This document shows positions 1 through 5,350 of a stretch of 5,372 nucleotides of DNA, in pieces (within the stretch, counting starts at the first letter, position 1; every line of letters starts with the position of its first letter). The stretch spans positions 1-5,372 of the forward strand of contig JACPQP010000249.1 of the NCBI GenBank assembly GCA_016190465.1. Direction: 5' to 3'. The stretch is from Chloroflexota bacterium. GTDB lineage: Bacteria > Chloroflexota > UBA6077 > FW602-bin22 > JACPQP01. A program made the translations under genes and the position numbers. The notes under the pieces were generated by a model. That model was not told the origin of the DNA. It was given only the letters and a program-made list of their open reading frames with translations, and made no database searches.

Positions 1-177
1 GAGCCAGCCCCGGCCCGAGCCACGGCGATGCCGCGGGACCGTCTCCACGACCGTCACCGCGCAGATGACCCGAGTCTCCCCCATCGCGATGAGCACCGAG
101 CCCTCGGCGTAGGGCAGGAAGCCCGGCACGATGTGGACCGGACGGAGCCGGTCGGGTGCGCGGCCGTCACGTCGCAT
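1..177 (-). CDS. rph: Ribonuclease PH, N-terminal part (runs off the left edge)
   Basis: RNase PH is a phosphorolytic 3'-5' exoribonuclease that trims tRNA 3' ends in the cytoplasm. Only the first 59 codons are in the window, with no stop, so this is a truncation by the window edge and not a broken gene. The translation opens with MRRDGRAPDRLRPV and continues with the block GFLPYAEGSVLIAMGETRVI (residues 19-38), then VPRHRRGSGRGWL at the end. These match the conserved RNase PH start (MRxDGR...LRPV, AEGSVL, GxTxVxC, RGxGxGW). The phosphate-binding and catalytic residues lie beyond the edge. The ATG at 177 is the family's usual start. It sits 5 bases after the deacetylase stop with only a weak GGGG (186-189) as ribosome-binding site, which suggests translational coupling. 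In many bacteria rph is followed by the nucleotide-sanitising gene rdgB, so that is the expected next gene to the left (inference). Confidence 0.93.
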   Translation of the reverse strand, partial: MRRDGRAPDRLRPVHIVPGFLPYAEGSVLIAMGETRVICAVTVVETVPRHRRGSGRGWL

Positions 178-182
178 CGCGG

Positions 183-1235
183 CTACCCCATCACCTGGCC
201 GAGCGAGCCGGGCCGGAGGCCACGCTCCCGGAGCCGCTTGAGGATGGCCGGGAGGGCCTGGGCCGTCTTGGCCGGGTAGAGGTGGAAGACGACGATGTCA
301 CCTGCCTTCGCCTGCTCGCCGACGCGACTCGCGATCTCCGGCGCGGCAAACTCCGGCCGCCAATCGGCCGAGTCCAGCGTCCAGTAGATCAGGGAGTACC
401 CCTGAGCGGCGAGGACATGGCGCACCCGATCGTCATAGGCGCCGAACGGCGGCCGCATATTGCGGCCGAGGCTGACCCCGGCCAGCCGCTTGCAGAGGGC
501 CTCCGTCCGGGTGAGCTCGACGACGACCTCCTCGTCGGAGACCTTGGTCAGATCGGGATGGGTGAAGGTGTGGTTGCCCAGCTCGTGGCCGTCGTCGACG
601 ATGCGCTTGAGCAGGTCCGGATGACTCTCGGACCACTGTCCGGTCATGAACATCGTCGCCCGGACCCGGTTCGACTTCAAAGTGTCGAGAAGCGACACCG
701 TCGCCGAGGAATCGGTGCCCCCCGCGTCGAAGGTCAGCGCGACCACGTTGGACGACGGGTTGCCCCGGACCACGACCGAGGCGAGCGGGCCGGTGATCGG
801 GGTGGCCCGCGGCGCGAGGCTCGGCGTTGGCGTCACTGGCGCTGGCGTTGGCTTCACGGGCGTGGAAGTCGTGGCGACCGAAGAGGGAGTAGCCGAGCCC
901 TCCCGGCTGACTCGGCCGGACTGAGCGGTGGGACTGGCGCCTGGCGTCACCGTGATTCCTGTCCCTGCGGGTCTCACGCTCGGAGTGACGCTCGGAGGCG
1001 GCGGGGCTGTCGGCGAGGCGGTGACCCCCACGGTTCGGGAGGAACCCGACGCCGTGGCCGATGGTGTCGGCAGCGTGGGGGACGGAGGTGCCGGCGTCGA
1101 CGCTGGCGGTGGGGGCGGAGTTGGTGCGAACGCCGTGGGCTCCGGCGGTGTTCGGAGCGGCGGCCCGCACGCCGAAAAGAGGAGCAGCCCCGCCGCTGCC
1201 TTCAGACCAGCCCTCCGCGCCACTCGCCGTCGCAT
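183..1235 (-). CDS. Polysaccharide deacetylase (NodB/CE4) with lipoprotein-type signal and Pro/Thr/Ser-rich tether
   Basis: Predicted envelope-anchored member of carbohydrate esterase family 4, which removes N- or O-acetyl groups from peptidoglycan, chitin-like or other polysaccharides. The 350-residue product has a basic N-terminus (MRRRVARRAGLK), a hydrophobic stretch (13-20) and FSAC (20-23) resembling a lipobox, so Cys23 may be lipidated. RRAGLK (7-12) also resembles a twin-arginine motif. Residues about 25-150 are a low-complexity Pro/Thr/Ser/Ala tether. The NodB domain spans about 162-335: motif 1 TFDAGG (168-173), motif 2 HTFTH (222-226), motif 3 RPPFGAY (261-267), motif 4 DSADW (288-292), motif 5 IVVFH (314-318). 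The second Asp of the usual TFDDG, a metal ligand, is Ala171, so metal binding may differ. The start is preceded by AAGGGA. The gene begins 15 bases after the UROD-like gene and ends 5 bases before rph, suggesting one transcript. Substrate is unknown. Confidence 0.92.
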   Translation of the reverse strand: MRRRVARRAGLKAAAGLLLFSACGPPLRTPPEPTAFAPTPPPPPASTPAPPSPTLPTPSATASGSSRTVGVTASPTAPPPPSVTPSVRPAGTGITVTPGASPTAQSGRVSREGSATPSSVATTSTPVKPTPAPVTPTPSLAPRATPITGPLASVVVRGNPSSNVVALTFDAGGTDSSATVSLLDTLKSNRVRATMFMTGQWSESHPDLLKRIVDDGHELGNHTFTHPDLTKVSDEEVVVELTRTEALCKRLAGVSLGRNMRPPFGAYDDRVRHVLAAQGYSLIYWTLDSADWRPEFAAPEIASRVGEQAKAGDIVVFHLYPAKTAQALPAILKRLRERGLRPGSLGQVMG

Positions 1236-1250
1236 GCGTCCCTTTCCGTC

Positions 1251-2375
1251 TCAGACCGTCGCCCGGTGTCCGGCCGCGCCGTACTGTGCCCGGTACTTCC
1301 GGTGCGCCTCCCGGTACAGGGAGAAGTTCTCGTCGCTCATGTCCCGGGGGATGCCCCCTTCCGAGAACACGATAAACCCGCCGCCGGGGGCGCCCACCCG
1401 CACGACCTCCTCCACGTGGGCCTCGATCTCCGCCCACGACATCCGGCCGATGTACTTGCTGATGCCGCCCACCAGGGTGATCCGGTCGCCATACCTCGCC
1501 TTCAGCTCACCCAGCACCATGTTGTCCGACGGCCCGACAGGGTTGAGCATGTCGATGCCCGCGTCGATGAATTGTGGCACGAGCGAGTTCACGTTGCCGT
1601 GTGAGTGCATATGGGCGTAGGCGCCATGCTCGTGGATCGCCGCGGCCATCCGCTGGTGCCACGGGAAGATGAACTCCCGGTAGTGGCGCGGCGCGAAAAA
1701 CGTGGTCTGGTTGTAGCCCAGGTCGTCGACCCAGGTCACCGAGTCTGCGCCCTGCTCGGCCACCCGGCCGGCGACCCGCGCGCTGAAGGTGCCCACCTTC
1801 TCGAGCAGCTCGTGCACGAGCTCGGGCTTCTCGACCATCCACTGGAGCACGGTGTCGAAGCTGACCCAGAAGTACCACAGCGCCGAGAAGATCCCGTTCG
1901 TCCCGCCCTGAGTGAAGTAGCCGTGCCGCTTCAGGAACGTCGCCCGCTCCCGGATCCCCGCGTAGCGCGCCGGATCGTCCGGATCGGGGAGCGAGACGCG
2001 CGCGACGTCCTGCTCCGACTTGATCGGGTAGTCCACGTACTCGCGCCAGTAGGGGTTGCGATAGATCTTCCACTTCATCCCATTCTCGTACTCGATCAAC
2101 TCGTAGCCCAGGCCGCGTTCGACGACCTTCGAGCGCAGCCCGCCCCCGCCCACGTGGACGAGGTAGTTGTCCATCATCTCGGCATTGGCGATGGCGTTGG
2201 TCCCCCAGTCGGACGTCCGGGGTGAGCCGAAGCGCGAGCGGAACTGCTCCTCGGCGTCGTCGTCCATGAAGAACTCCTGGCCGGGGACGACGTCCGGCTC
2301 CCGGTGCTGGATGGCCGCCCGCACACGCTCCGCCTTGGTCGCCCCCCTCCGCCAATCGCGCAGACGCACAGTCAT
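1251..2375 (-). CDS. Uroporphyrinogen decarboxylase superfamily protein (MtaA/CmuA-like, not HemE)
   Basis: A 374-residue cytoplasmic TIM-barrel protein of the UROD superfamily. Members of the non-HemE branch include corrinoid-dependent methyltransferases. Family signs are WVDDLGYNQTTFFAPRHYRE (215-234), MHSHGNV (256-262), FIDAGIDMLNPV (269-280), VGGISK (302-307) and SEGGIPRDMSDENF (338-351). The HemE N-terminal motif with PxWxMRQAGR is absent, so heme synthesis is unlikely. In zinc-dependent methyltransferase relatives the barrel carries His-x-Cys and a later Cys; here the site reads His257-Ser-His259 and I find no cysteine in the protein. No corrinoid-binding protein is encoded in the window, so a methyltransferase role is only a possibility. 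The start at 2375 is chosen because GGAGGAG lies 5 bases upstream; an in-frame upstream start at 2435 would overlap the isomerase gene and has no family support. It follows the isomerase by 25 bases, and a joint catabolic role is likely but the substrate is unknown. Confidence 0.88.
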   Translation of the reverse strand: MTVRLRDWRRGATKAERVRAAIQHREPDVVPGQEFFMDDDAEEQFRSRFGSPRTSDWGTNAIANAEMMDNYLVHVGGGGLRSKVVERGLGYELIEYENGMKWKIYRNPYWREYVDYPIKSEQDVARVSLPDPDDPARYAGIRERATFLKRHGYFTQGGTNGIFSALWYFWVSFDTVLQWMVEKPELVHELLEKVGTFSARVAGRVAEQGADSVTWVDDLGYNQTTFFAPRHYREFIFPWHQRMAAAIHEHGAYAHMHSHGNVNSLVPQFIDAGIDMLNPVGPSDNMVLGELKARYGDRITLVGGISKYIGRMSWAEIEAHVEEVVRVGAPGGGFIVFSEGGIPRDMSDENFSLYREAHRKYRAQYGAAGHRATV

Positions 2376-2380
2376 CGGTG

Positions 2381-2387
2381 CTCCTCC
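2381..2387 (-). promoter_or_regulatory. Ribosome-binding site of the UROD-like gene
   Basis: GGAGGAG on the minus strand, 5 bases before the ATG at 2375. It lies wholly in the short gap after the isomerase stop and decides between this start and the in-frame upstream one at 2435. Confidence 0.8.
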
Positions 2388-2400
2388 GTTCTCATCACCA

Positions 2401-3213
2401 TCACCCGCTGAACAGCGACCGCGCAAAGGCGACATCCTCAGCGATCAGCCGATTGACGGCGGACTCGTCGCTGTACTCCGCGGTGAGGCAGACGACACCT
2501 CGGTAATCGCGCCGCCGCAGCTCGGCGGCGACCCGCGGCCAGGAAGCCAGCCCCTGCCGTCCGCTCGTCCAATAGGGTCGCCACTGCGCTACCTCCGCCT
2601 CGGGCCCGTTTGTGCGCCGCCAGAAGACGTTCTTCAGGTTCACCATACAAAGGTGCGACCAGACGATGTCGATGGCCAGCTCGGGCTCCTCGCCCTGGAG
2701 CGCGTTGTGCGCCGCGTCCCAGACGGCGCCGACGTGTCGCGGGTCGTACGGCTCGAGCAGGTGCCGCAGCCCCATCGCGTCGCAGACGAAGCGACCGCAG
2801 TGGTTCTGCACGCCGAGCCTCACGCCATACCGGTCCAGCAGCGGTACCAGGACGTCGAGCTGGCGCCAGGTCTCAGCCTCGCTGGCCAGGTAGCCCAGCT
2901 CGCCGATCCGGACCAGCACGCGGATGACCGGGACTCCGGCCTCGGCGCAGGCAGCGATCATCGCCTCGTCGGTAAGCCGGGCGCCTTCCAGTGGCACGGC
3001 GACGCTGAAGATCCTCAGGCCAAGCTCGCCGAGCTGCCTCGCCACCCGGGGCAGGTCTCGGCCCACGCTCGGCGGCTCGACCTGATACCCCGGTCGCACC
3101 GGAAGCTCGATCCCGTCGAAGCCCAGACCGCGAACAAGCTCCCCGAGCTGCGCCACGGGCATGGTCTTCCAGGGCTTGGTGAAGACAGAGAATGGGACTG
3201 AACGCGTACCCAT
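2401..3213 (-). CDS. Sugar phosphate isomerase/epimerase (xylose-isomerase-like TIM barrel)
   Basis: A 270-residue cytoplasmic protein of the AP-endonuclease-2/xylose-isomerase-like TIM-barrel superfamily, whose members isomerise, epimerise or dehydrate sugars and related polyols using a divalent metal. Visible marks are GFDGIELPVRPGY (31-43, Glu36 on an early strand), LGVQNHCG (133-140, His138), VGAVWDAAHN (161-170, Asp166 and His169), VNLKNV (191-196, Lys194) and the C-terminal strand VCLTAEYSD (241-249, Glu246). Glu36, Asp166, His169 and Glu246 are candidate metal or catalytic ligands. Where many relatives have Glu-Asn-His, this one has Gln136-Asn-His. Length is normal for the family. The ATG at 3213 has GAGGGG (3220-3225) 6 bases upstream. 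It starts a tight run with the UROD-like gene, and such isomerases commonly sit beside other catabolic enzymes. Specific substrate and exact reaction cannot be told. Confidence 0.88.
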   Translation of the reverse strand: MGTRSVPFSVFTKPWKTMPVAQLGELVRGLGFDGIELPVRPGYQVEPPSVGRDLPRVARQLGELGLRIFSVAVPLEGARLTDEAMIAACAEAGVPVIRVLVRIGELGYLASEAETWRQLDVLVPLLDRYGVRLGVQNHCGRFVCDAMGLRHLLEPYDPRHVGAVWDAAHNALQGEEPELAIDIVWSHLCMVNLKNVFWRRTNGPEAEVAQWRPYWTSGRQGLASWPRVAAELRRRDYRGVVCLTAEYSDESAVNRLIAEDVAFARSLFSG

Positions 3214-3293
3214 ACTCGACCCCTCGTCAGTGGATTCGCTCCGCTTTTCGATCGCGATCCGCCTGATGCCACGGTGAACTCACGACGGGGATT

Positions 3294-4100
3294 CTACCAC
3301 GAAGGCACCGGAGACACGAAGGAGGACAGCACCGTGGGGCACCAGTGCTTTTCGATGTGTTCAATCACCCGGTCGGTTCCCTCGACGTGGCTCACGTGCG
3401 GCGGCATGCGGGGATTGTACATCGCGTCGGTGAGATCGCGCACCAGGACGCAGCGCACGCCCCACCGGGTCATTTGCTTGATCGCGAAGGACCGGTGGAG
3501 GACGCACATGTTGGTGTGCACGCCCACGACGATGAGGTTCTTGATGCCGCCGGATGCCAGCAGGCTGTAGACCTCCAGACCGTCGTCCGAGATGACGTCA
3601 GCGCCGGCGATCGTGATGGCCGGGTGCTGTCGCGTCCACGCCTTGTACGGTTTGTCCGGCGGATCACAGTCACAGCCGCCATCCGAGGCGTCGACGGGGA
3701 GCGGGGGATCGAGTAGCTCGCGCGGTGGGGGTGGCGAGACCCGCGGAAGGTTCACAATGCGCTGCCGGTAGGGCGTATCGACGTAGAAGTCCATCGTGCC
3801 GGACGGTGAGTGGATGATCTGCACGCCGCGCTCTCTCGCCGCGTCGACGACCGCGTTCATCTGGCCGACCATCTGTTCCAGTCGCCGCACGGCGCCTCGG
3901 CACCAGTGGTTGTCCCACACGTCGCACAGCAGGATCGCCGTCTCGCCGACGGGGAACTCCCGCTCCACCACGAGCTCGGCCCACTCGTCGCTCCCCTTGA
4001 AGATCTCCACCCGCGACCTCAGGTGGAGCCGCAGGTAGTCTCCACGTCGCCATGACGCACTGTCCGTCCGTTCTGATGCATCGTGGCCTTCGCTCATCAT
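3294..4100 (-). CDS. Isochorismatase-family cysteine hydrolase
   Basis: Members of this family use a Cys nucleophile to hydrolyse amides, ureas or vinyl ethers (nicotinamidase, N-carbamoylsarcosine amidase, isochorismatase and others). The 268-residue product has AILLCDVWDNHWC (55-67), where Asp60 is the likely catalytic acid/base, DKPYKAWTRQHPAI (149-162), and GVHTNMCVLHRSF (193-205) with Cys199 as nucleophile. The next strand, VLVRDLTDAMYNP (218-230), is also typical of a subgroup. The usual third triad residue is Lys; Lys153 or Arg157 are candidates. It is longer than the common 180-230 residues because of about 50 N-terminal residues before the first strand and a loop with Pro-rich and CDC (143-145) segments. 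The ATG at 4100 has GGAGAG 6 bases upstream; a second ATG at 4097 is possible. The last eight residues (FVSPVPSW) are encoded by an interspersed repeat. Substrate is unknown; neighbouring genes suggest a catabolic amidase role. Confidence 0.9.
   Translation of the reverse strand: MMSEGHDASERTDSASWRRGDYLRLHLRSRVEIFKGSDEWAELVVEREFPVGETAILLCDVWDNHWCRGAVRRLEQMVGQMNAVVDAARERGVQIIHSPSGTMDFYVDTPYRQRIVNLPRVSPPPPRELLDPPLPVDASDGGCDCDPPDKPYKAWTRQHPAITIAGADVISDDGLEVYSLLASGGIKNLIVVGVHTNMCVLHRSFAIKQMTRWGVRCVLVRDLTDAMYNPRMPPHVSHVEGTDRVIEHIEKHWCPTVLSSFVSPVPSW
3297..3327. repeat. Interspersed CACGAAGG-type repeat, copy A, inside the 3' end of the hydrolase gene
   Basis: The plus strand reads CCACGAAGGCAC and then, 17 bases on, CACGAAGGA; CACGAAGG occurs at 3298-3305 and 3315-3322. 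A related stretch lies at 5261-5286. Read on the minus strand it supplies the last codons and leads directly into the TAG stop (3294-3296) of the cysteine hydrolase. Similar short purine-rich CACGAAGG/CACAGAGG strings are, to my knowledge, common between genes in environmental bacterial genomes, with no settled function. Confidence 0.6.
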
Positions 4101-4150
4101 TGATCACTCTCCGTTCAGCCAGGTCGTCGGTGATCTCCCGAGGCCCTCAC

Positions 4151-4188
4151 CGCCGTTCCTGAGCCGGCCCGCCGTTCCTGAGCCGGTC
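4151..4188. repeat. Two tandem 19-base repeats upstream of the hydrolase
   Basis: The unit CGCCGTTCCTGAGCCGGCC (4151-4169) is followed at once by CGCCGTTCCTGAGCCGGTC (4170-4188), with one mismatch. The pair lies 51-88 bases upstream of the hydrolase ATG, in the 212-base spacer after trxB. It could be a paired protein-binding site in the promoter region or a recent slippage duplication; the sequence does not decide. Confidence 0.8.
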
Positions 4189-4226
4189 CCAATATCCCTG
4201 CGGGACTTCCGTTGGTCGCTGGGGTG

Positions 4227-4250
4227 GGGGCACCCACTGGGGGGTGCCCC
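4227..4250 (-). terminator. Perfect 9-bp hairpin downstream of trxB, possible terminator
   Basis: GGGGCACCC (4227-4235) and GGGTGCCCC (4242-4250) are exact inverted repeats around a 6-base loop, about 62 bases past the trxB stop. No T-tract follows on the minus strand, so it does not meet the classical intrinsic-terminator pattern. It may stop transcription by structure alone, protect the trxB mRNA 3' end, or form part of the hydrolase leader. Confidence 0.4.
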
Positions 4251-4312
4251 GACCGTAGGGGGATAAGGGCCGCGCCCCGTCCCTCCTCCTTCGAGGAAGC
4301 GGACCCGTGTAC

Positions 4313-5224
4313 TCACTCTATGCCCTCGAGATACTTCTCGGCGTCCATCGCGGCGCGGCAGCCGGCGCCAGCCGCCGTGATCGCCTGGCGGTAGTGGTAG
4401 TCCTCGACGTCCCCAGCGACGAAGACGCCCGGCACACTCGTCCGGGTGTGGCCGTGAACGCGAACGTAGCCCTTCTCGTCGAGGTCGATCTGCCCGGCGA
4501 AGATCCTGGTATTGGGCGTGTAGCCGATCGCCACGAACACGCCGTCGGTCCGCAACACGCTCCGGTCGCCCGCTTTCACATCGTGCAGACGGATCGCCTC
4601 GACGTGGTCCCGCCCAAGGACGTCTTCGACGACCGAGTTCCAGGCAAACGAGATCTTTGGGTGGCCGAGCGCGCGGTCCTGCATGATCTTGCTGGCGCGC
4701 AACTGGTCACGCCGATGCACGAGGGTGACCCGGCGGGCAAACTTGGTCAGGAAGAGCGCCTCCTCGACGGCGGTGTCGCCGCCCCCGACGACGACGACCT
4801 CCTTGTCGCGAAAGAAGAAGCCGTCGCAGGTGGCGCAGCTCGAGACGCCGTGCCCGATGAGCCGGGCCTCGTTGGGTAGCCCCAGCCAGCGCGCCGAGGC
4901 GCCGGTGGCGATGATGATGGCCTCCGCTTCATAGGTCGCCGAGTCGGTCGAGACGTGGAACGGGTGGCGCAGCAGGTCGACCTCCACCGCGTCCTCGTCG
5001 ACGATCGTCGCGCCGAACCGCTCGGCTTGCTCGCGAAAACGGCTCATCAGCTCCGGGCCGAGGATCCCCTCGGGGAACCCCGGGAAGTTCTCGACCTCCG
5101 AGGTCAGCATGAGTTGCCCACCGGACTGGTAGCCGCCGATAGCCAGCGGCGCCAGGTTGGCCCGCGCCGCGTAGATCGCCGCGGTCAGCCCGGCCGGGCC
5201 GGAGCCCAGAATGATCAGCTTCAT
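4313..5224 (-). CDS. trxB: Thioredoxin reductase (NADPH), low-molecular-weight type
   Basis: This FAD-dependent dimeric enzyme passes electrons from NADPH to thioredoxin in the cytoplasm. The 303-residue product has all key parts in the usual order and length: FAD-binding GSGPAG (7-12), the stretch SGGQLMLTSEVENFPGFP (34-51), ATG (107-109), the redox-active CATC (130-133, within SCATCDG), NADPH-binding GGGDTA (147-152), HRRDQLRA (170-177), and the C-terminal FAD contact GDVEDYHYRQA (271-281). Both active-site cysteines and the pyridine-nucleotide Arg cluster are present, so it should be active. The ATG at 5224 gives the classical MKLIILGSGPAG start and has GGGAGGA close upstream; an in-frame GTG at 5266 lies inside a repeat and would add 14 residues foreign to the family. 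Thioredoxin itself is not in the window. A hairpin and 212 non-coding bases separate it from the hydrolase, so it is probably a separate unit. Confidence 0.97.
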   Translation of the reverse strand: MKLIILGSGPAGLTAAIYAARANLAPLAIGGYQSGGQLMLTSEVENFPGFPEGILGPELMSRFREQAERFGATIVDEDAVEVDLLRHPFHVSTDSATYEAEAIIIATGASARWLGLPNEARLIGHGVSSCATCDGFFFRDKEVVVVGGGDTAVEEALFLTKFARRVTLVHRRDQLRASKIMQDRALGHPKISFAWNSVVEDVLGRDHVEAIRLHDVKAGDRSVLRTDGVFVAIGYTPNTRIFAGQIDLDEKGYVRVHGHTRTSVPGVFVAGDVEDYHYRQAITAAGAGCRAAMDAEKYLEGIE

Positions 5225-5227
5225 CAG

Positions 5228-5234
5228 TCCTCCC
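5228..5234 (-). promoter_or_regulatory. Ribosome-binding site of trxB
   Basis: GGGAGGA on the minus strand, 3 bases before the ATG at 5224 (GGAGG core 4 bases away). The spacing is short but usable, and the site rules in favour of this start over the GTG at 5266. Confidence 0.7.
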
Positions 5235-5260
5235 GTGACGAAATCCCGGGACGCGGGGCT

Positions 5261-5286
5261 CACCACAAAGTCACGAAGGACACCAC
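5261..5286. repeat. Interspersed CACGAAGG-type repeat, copy B, upstream of trxB
   Basis: The plus strand reads CACCACAAAGTCACGAAGGA then CACCACG. It shares the 9-mer CACGAAGGA exactly with copy A (3315-3323), and CCACAAAGTCAC matches CCACGAAGGCAC of copy A at 10 of 12 positions. It is intergenic here, 37 bases upstream of the trxB ATG. Confidence 0.55.
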
Positions 5287-5299
5287 GTCTCGGGTAGGT

Positions 5300-5325
5300 C
5301 CAGGAAGGGCCGCCGCCCGTCCTGG
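5300..5325. other. Imperfect 11-bp hairpin upstream of trxB
   Basis: CCAGGAAGGGC (5300-5310) pairs with GCCCGTCCTGG (5315-5325) with one mismatch around a 4-base loop. It is adjacent to a second hairpin at 5328-5350. It may be part of a terminator for a gene to the right or of the trxB leader; there is no T-tract. Confidence 0.4.
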
Positions 5326-5327
5326 CG

Positions 5328-5350
5328 GGGTTTGGGGTGTCCCCAAAACC
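5328..5350 (-). terminator. Short hairpin between an unseen upstream gene and trxB, possible terminator
   Basis: TTTGGGG (5331-5337) and CCCCAAA (5341-5347) form a perfect 7-bp stem with a 3-base loop, extendable by two G-C pairs past one mismatch. In the minus direction it precedes trxB by about 100 bases. The stem ends in A/T pairs, but no T-run follows on either strand. Confidence 0.35.

Noticed and set aside
433..1437. Minus-strand frame of 334 codons overlapping the deacetylase in another register
   Set aside because: Low-complexity Gly/Arg/Pro composition, and it straddles two well-supported genes.
156..1604. Long plus-strand open frame (482 codons) opposite the deacetylase and UROD-like genes
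   Set aside because: Its product is Arg/Gly-rich low complexity with no family features, and it overlaps two clear minus-strand genes. Long antisense frames are expected in high-GC coding DNA.
1251..2375. HemE (uroporphyrinogen decarboxylase of heme synthesis)
   Set aside because: The conserved N-terminal Arg-rich substrate motif of HemE is missing, and the mid and C-terminal motifs fit the other branch of the superfamily.
2167..3201. Plus-strand open frame of 344 codons opposite the isomerase and UROD-like genes
   Set aside because: It has no recognisable motif and mirrors the isomerase, whose motifs and ribosome-binding site are convincing.
3250..3259. 10-base palindrome GATCGCGATC in the gap before the isomerase
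   Set aside because: Short and expected by chance in GC-rich DNA; no second copy nearby to support an operator.
3291..3296. TAGAAT on the minus strand as a -10 box for the isomerase
   Set aside because: No convincing -35 hexamer at the right distance, and the string is partly the hydrolase stop codon.
4104..4316. 70-codon minus-strand frame starting with a GTG that overlaps the trxB stop (GTGA) and ending 3 bases before the hydrolase
   Set aside because: The junctions and a GAGGG 6 bases upstream look gene-like, but the product is Gly/Pro/Arg/Ser-rich with no family resemblance, and the stretch contains the hairpin and tandem repeat. More likely non-coding; a conserved homologue would change this.
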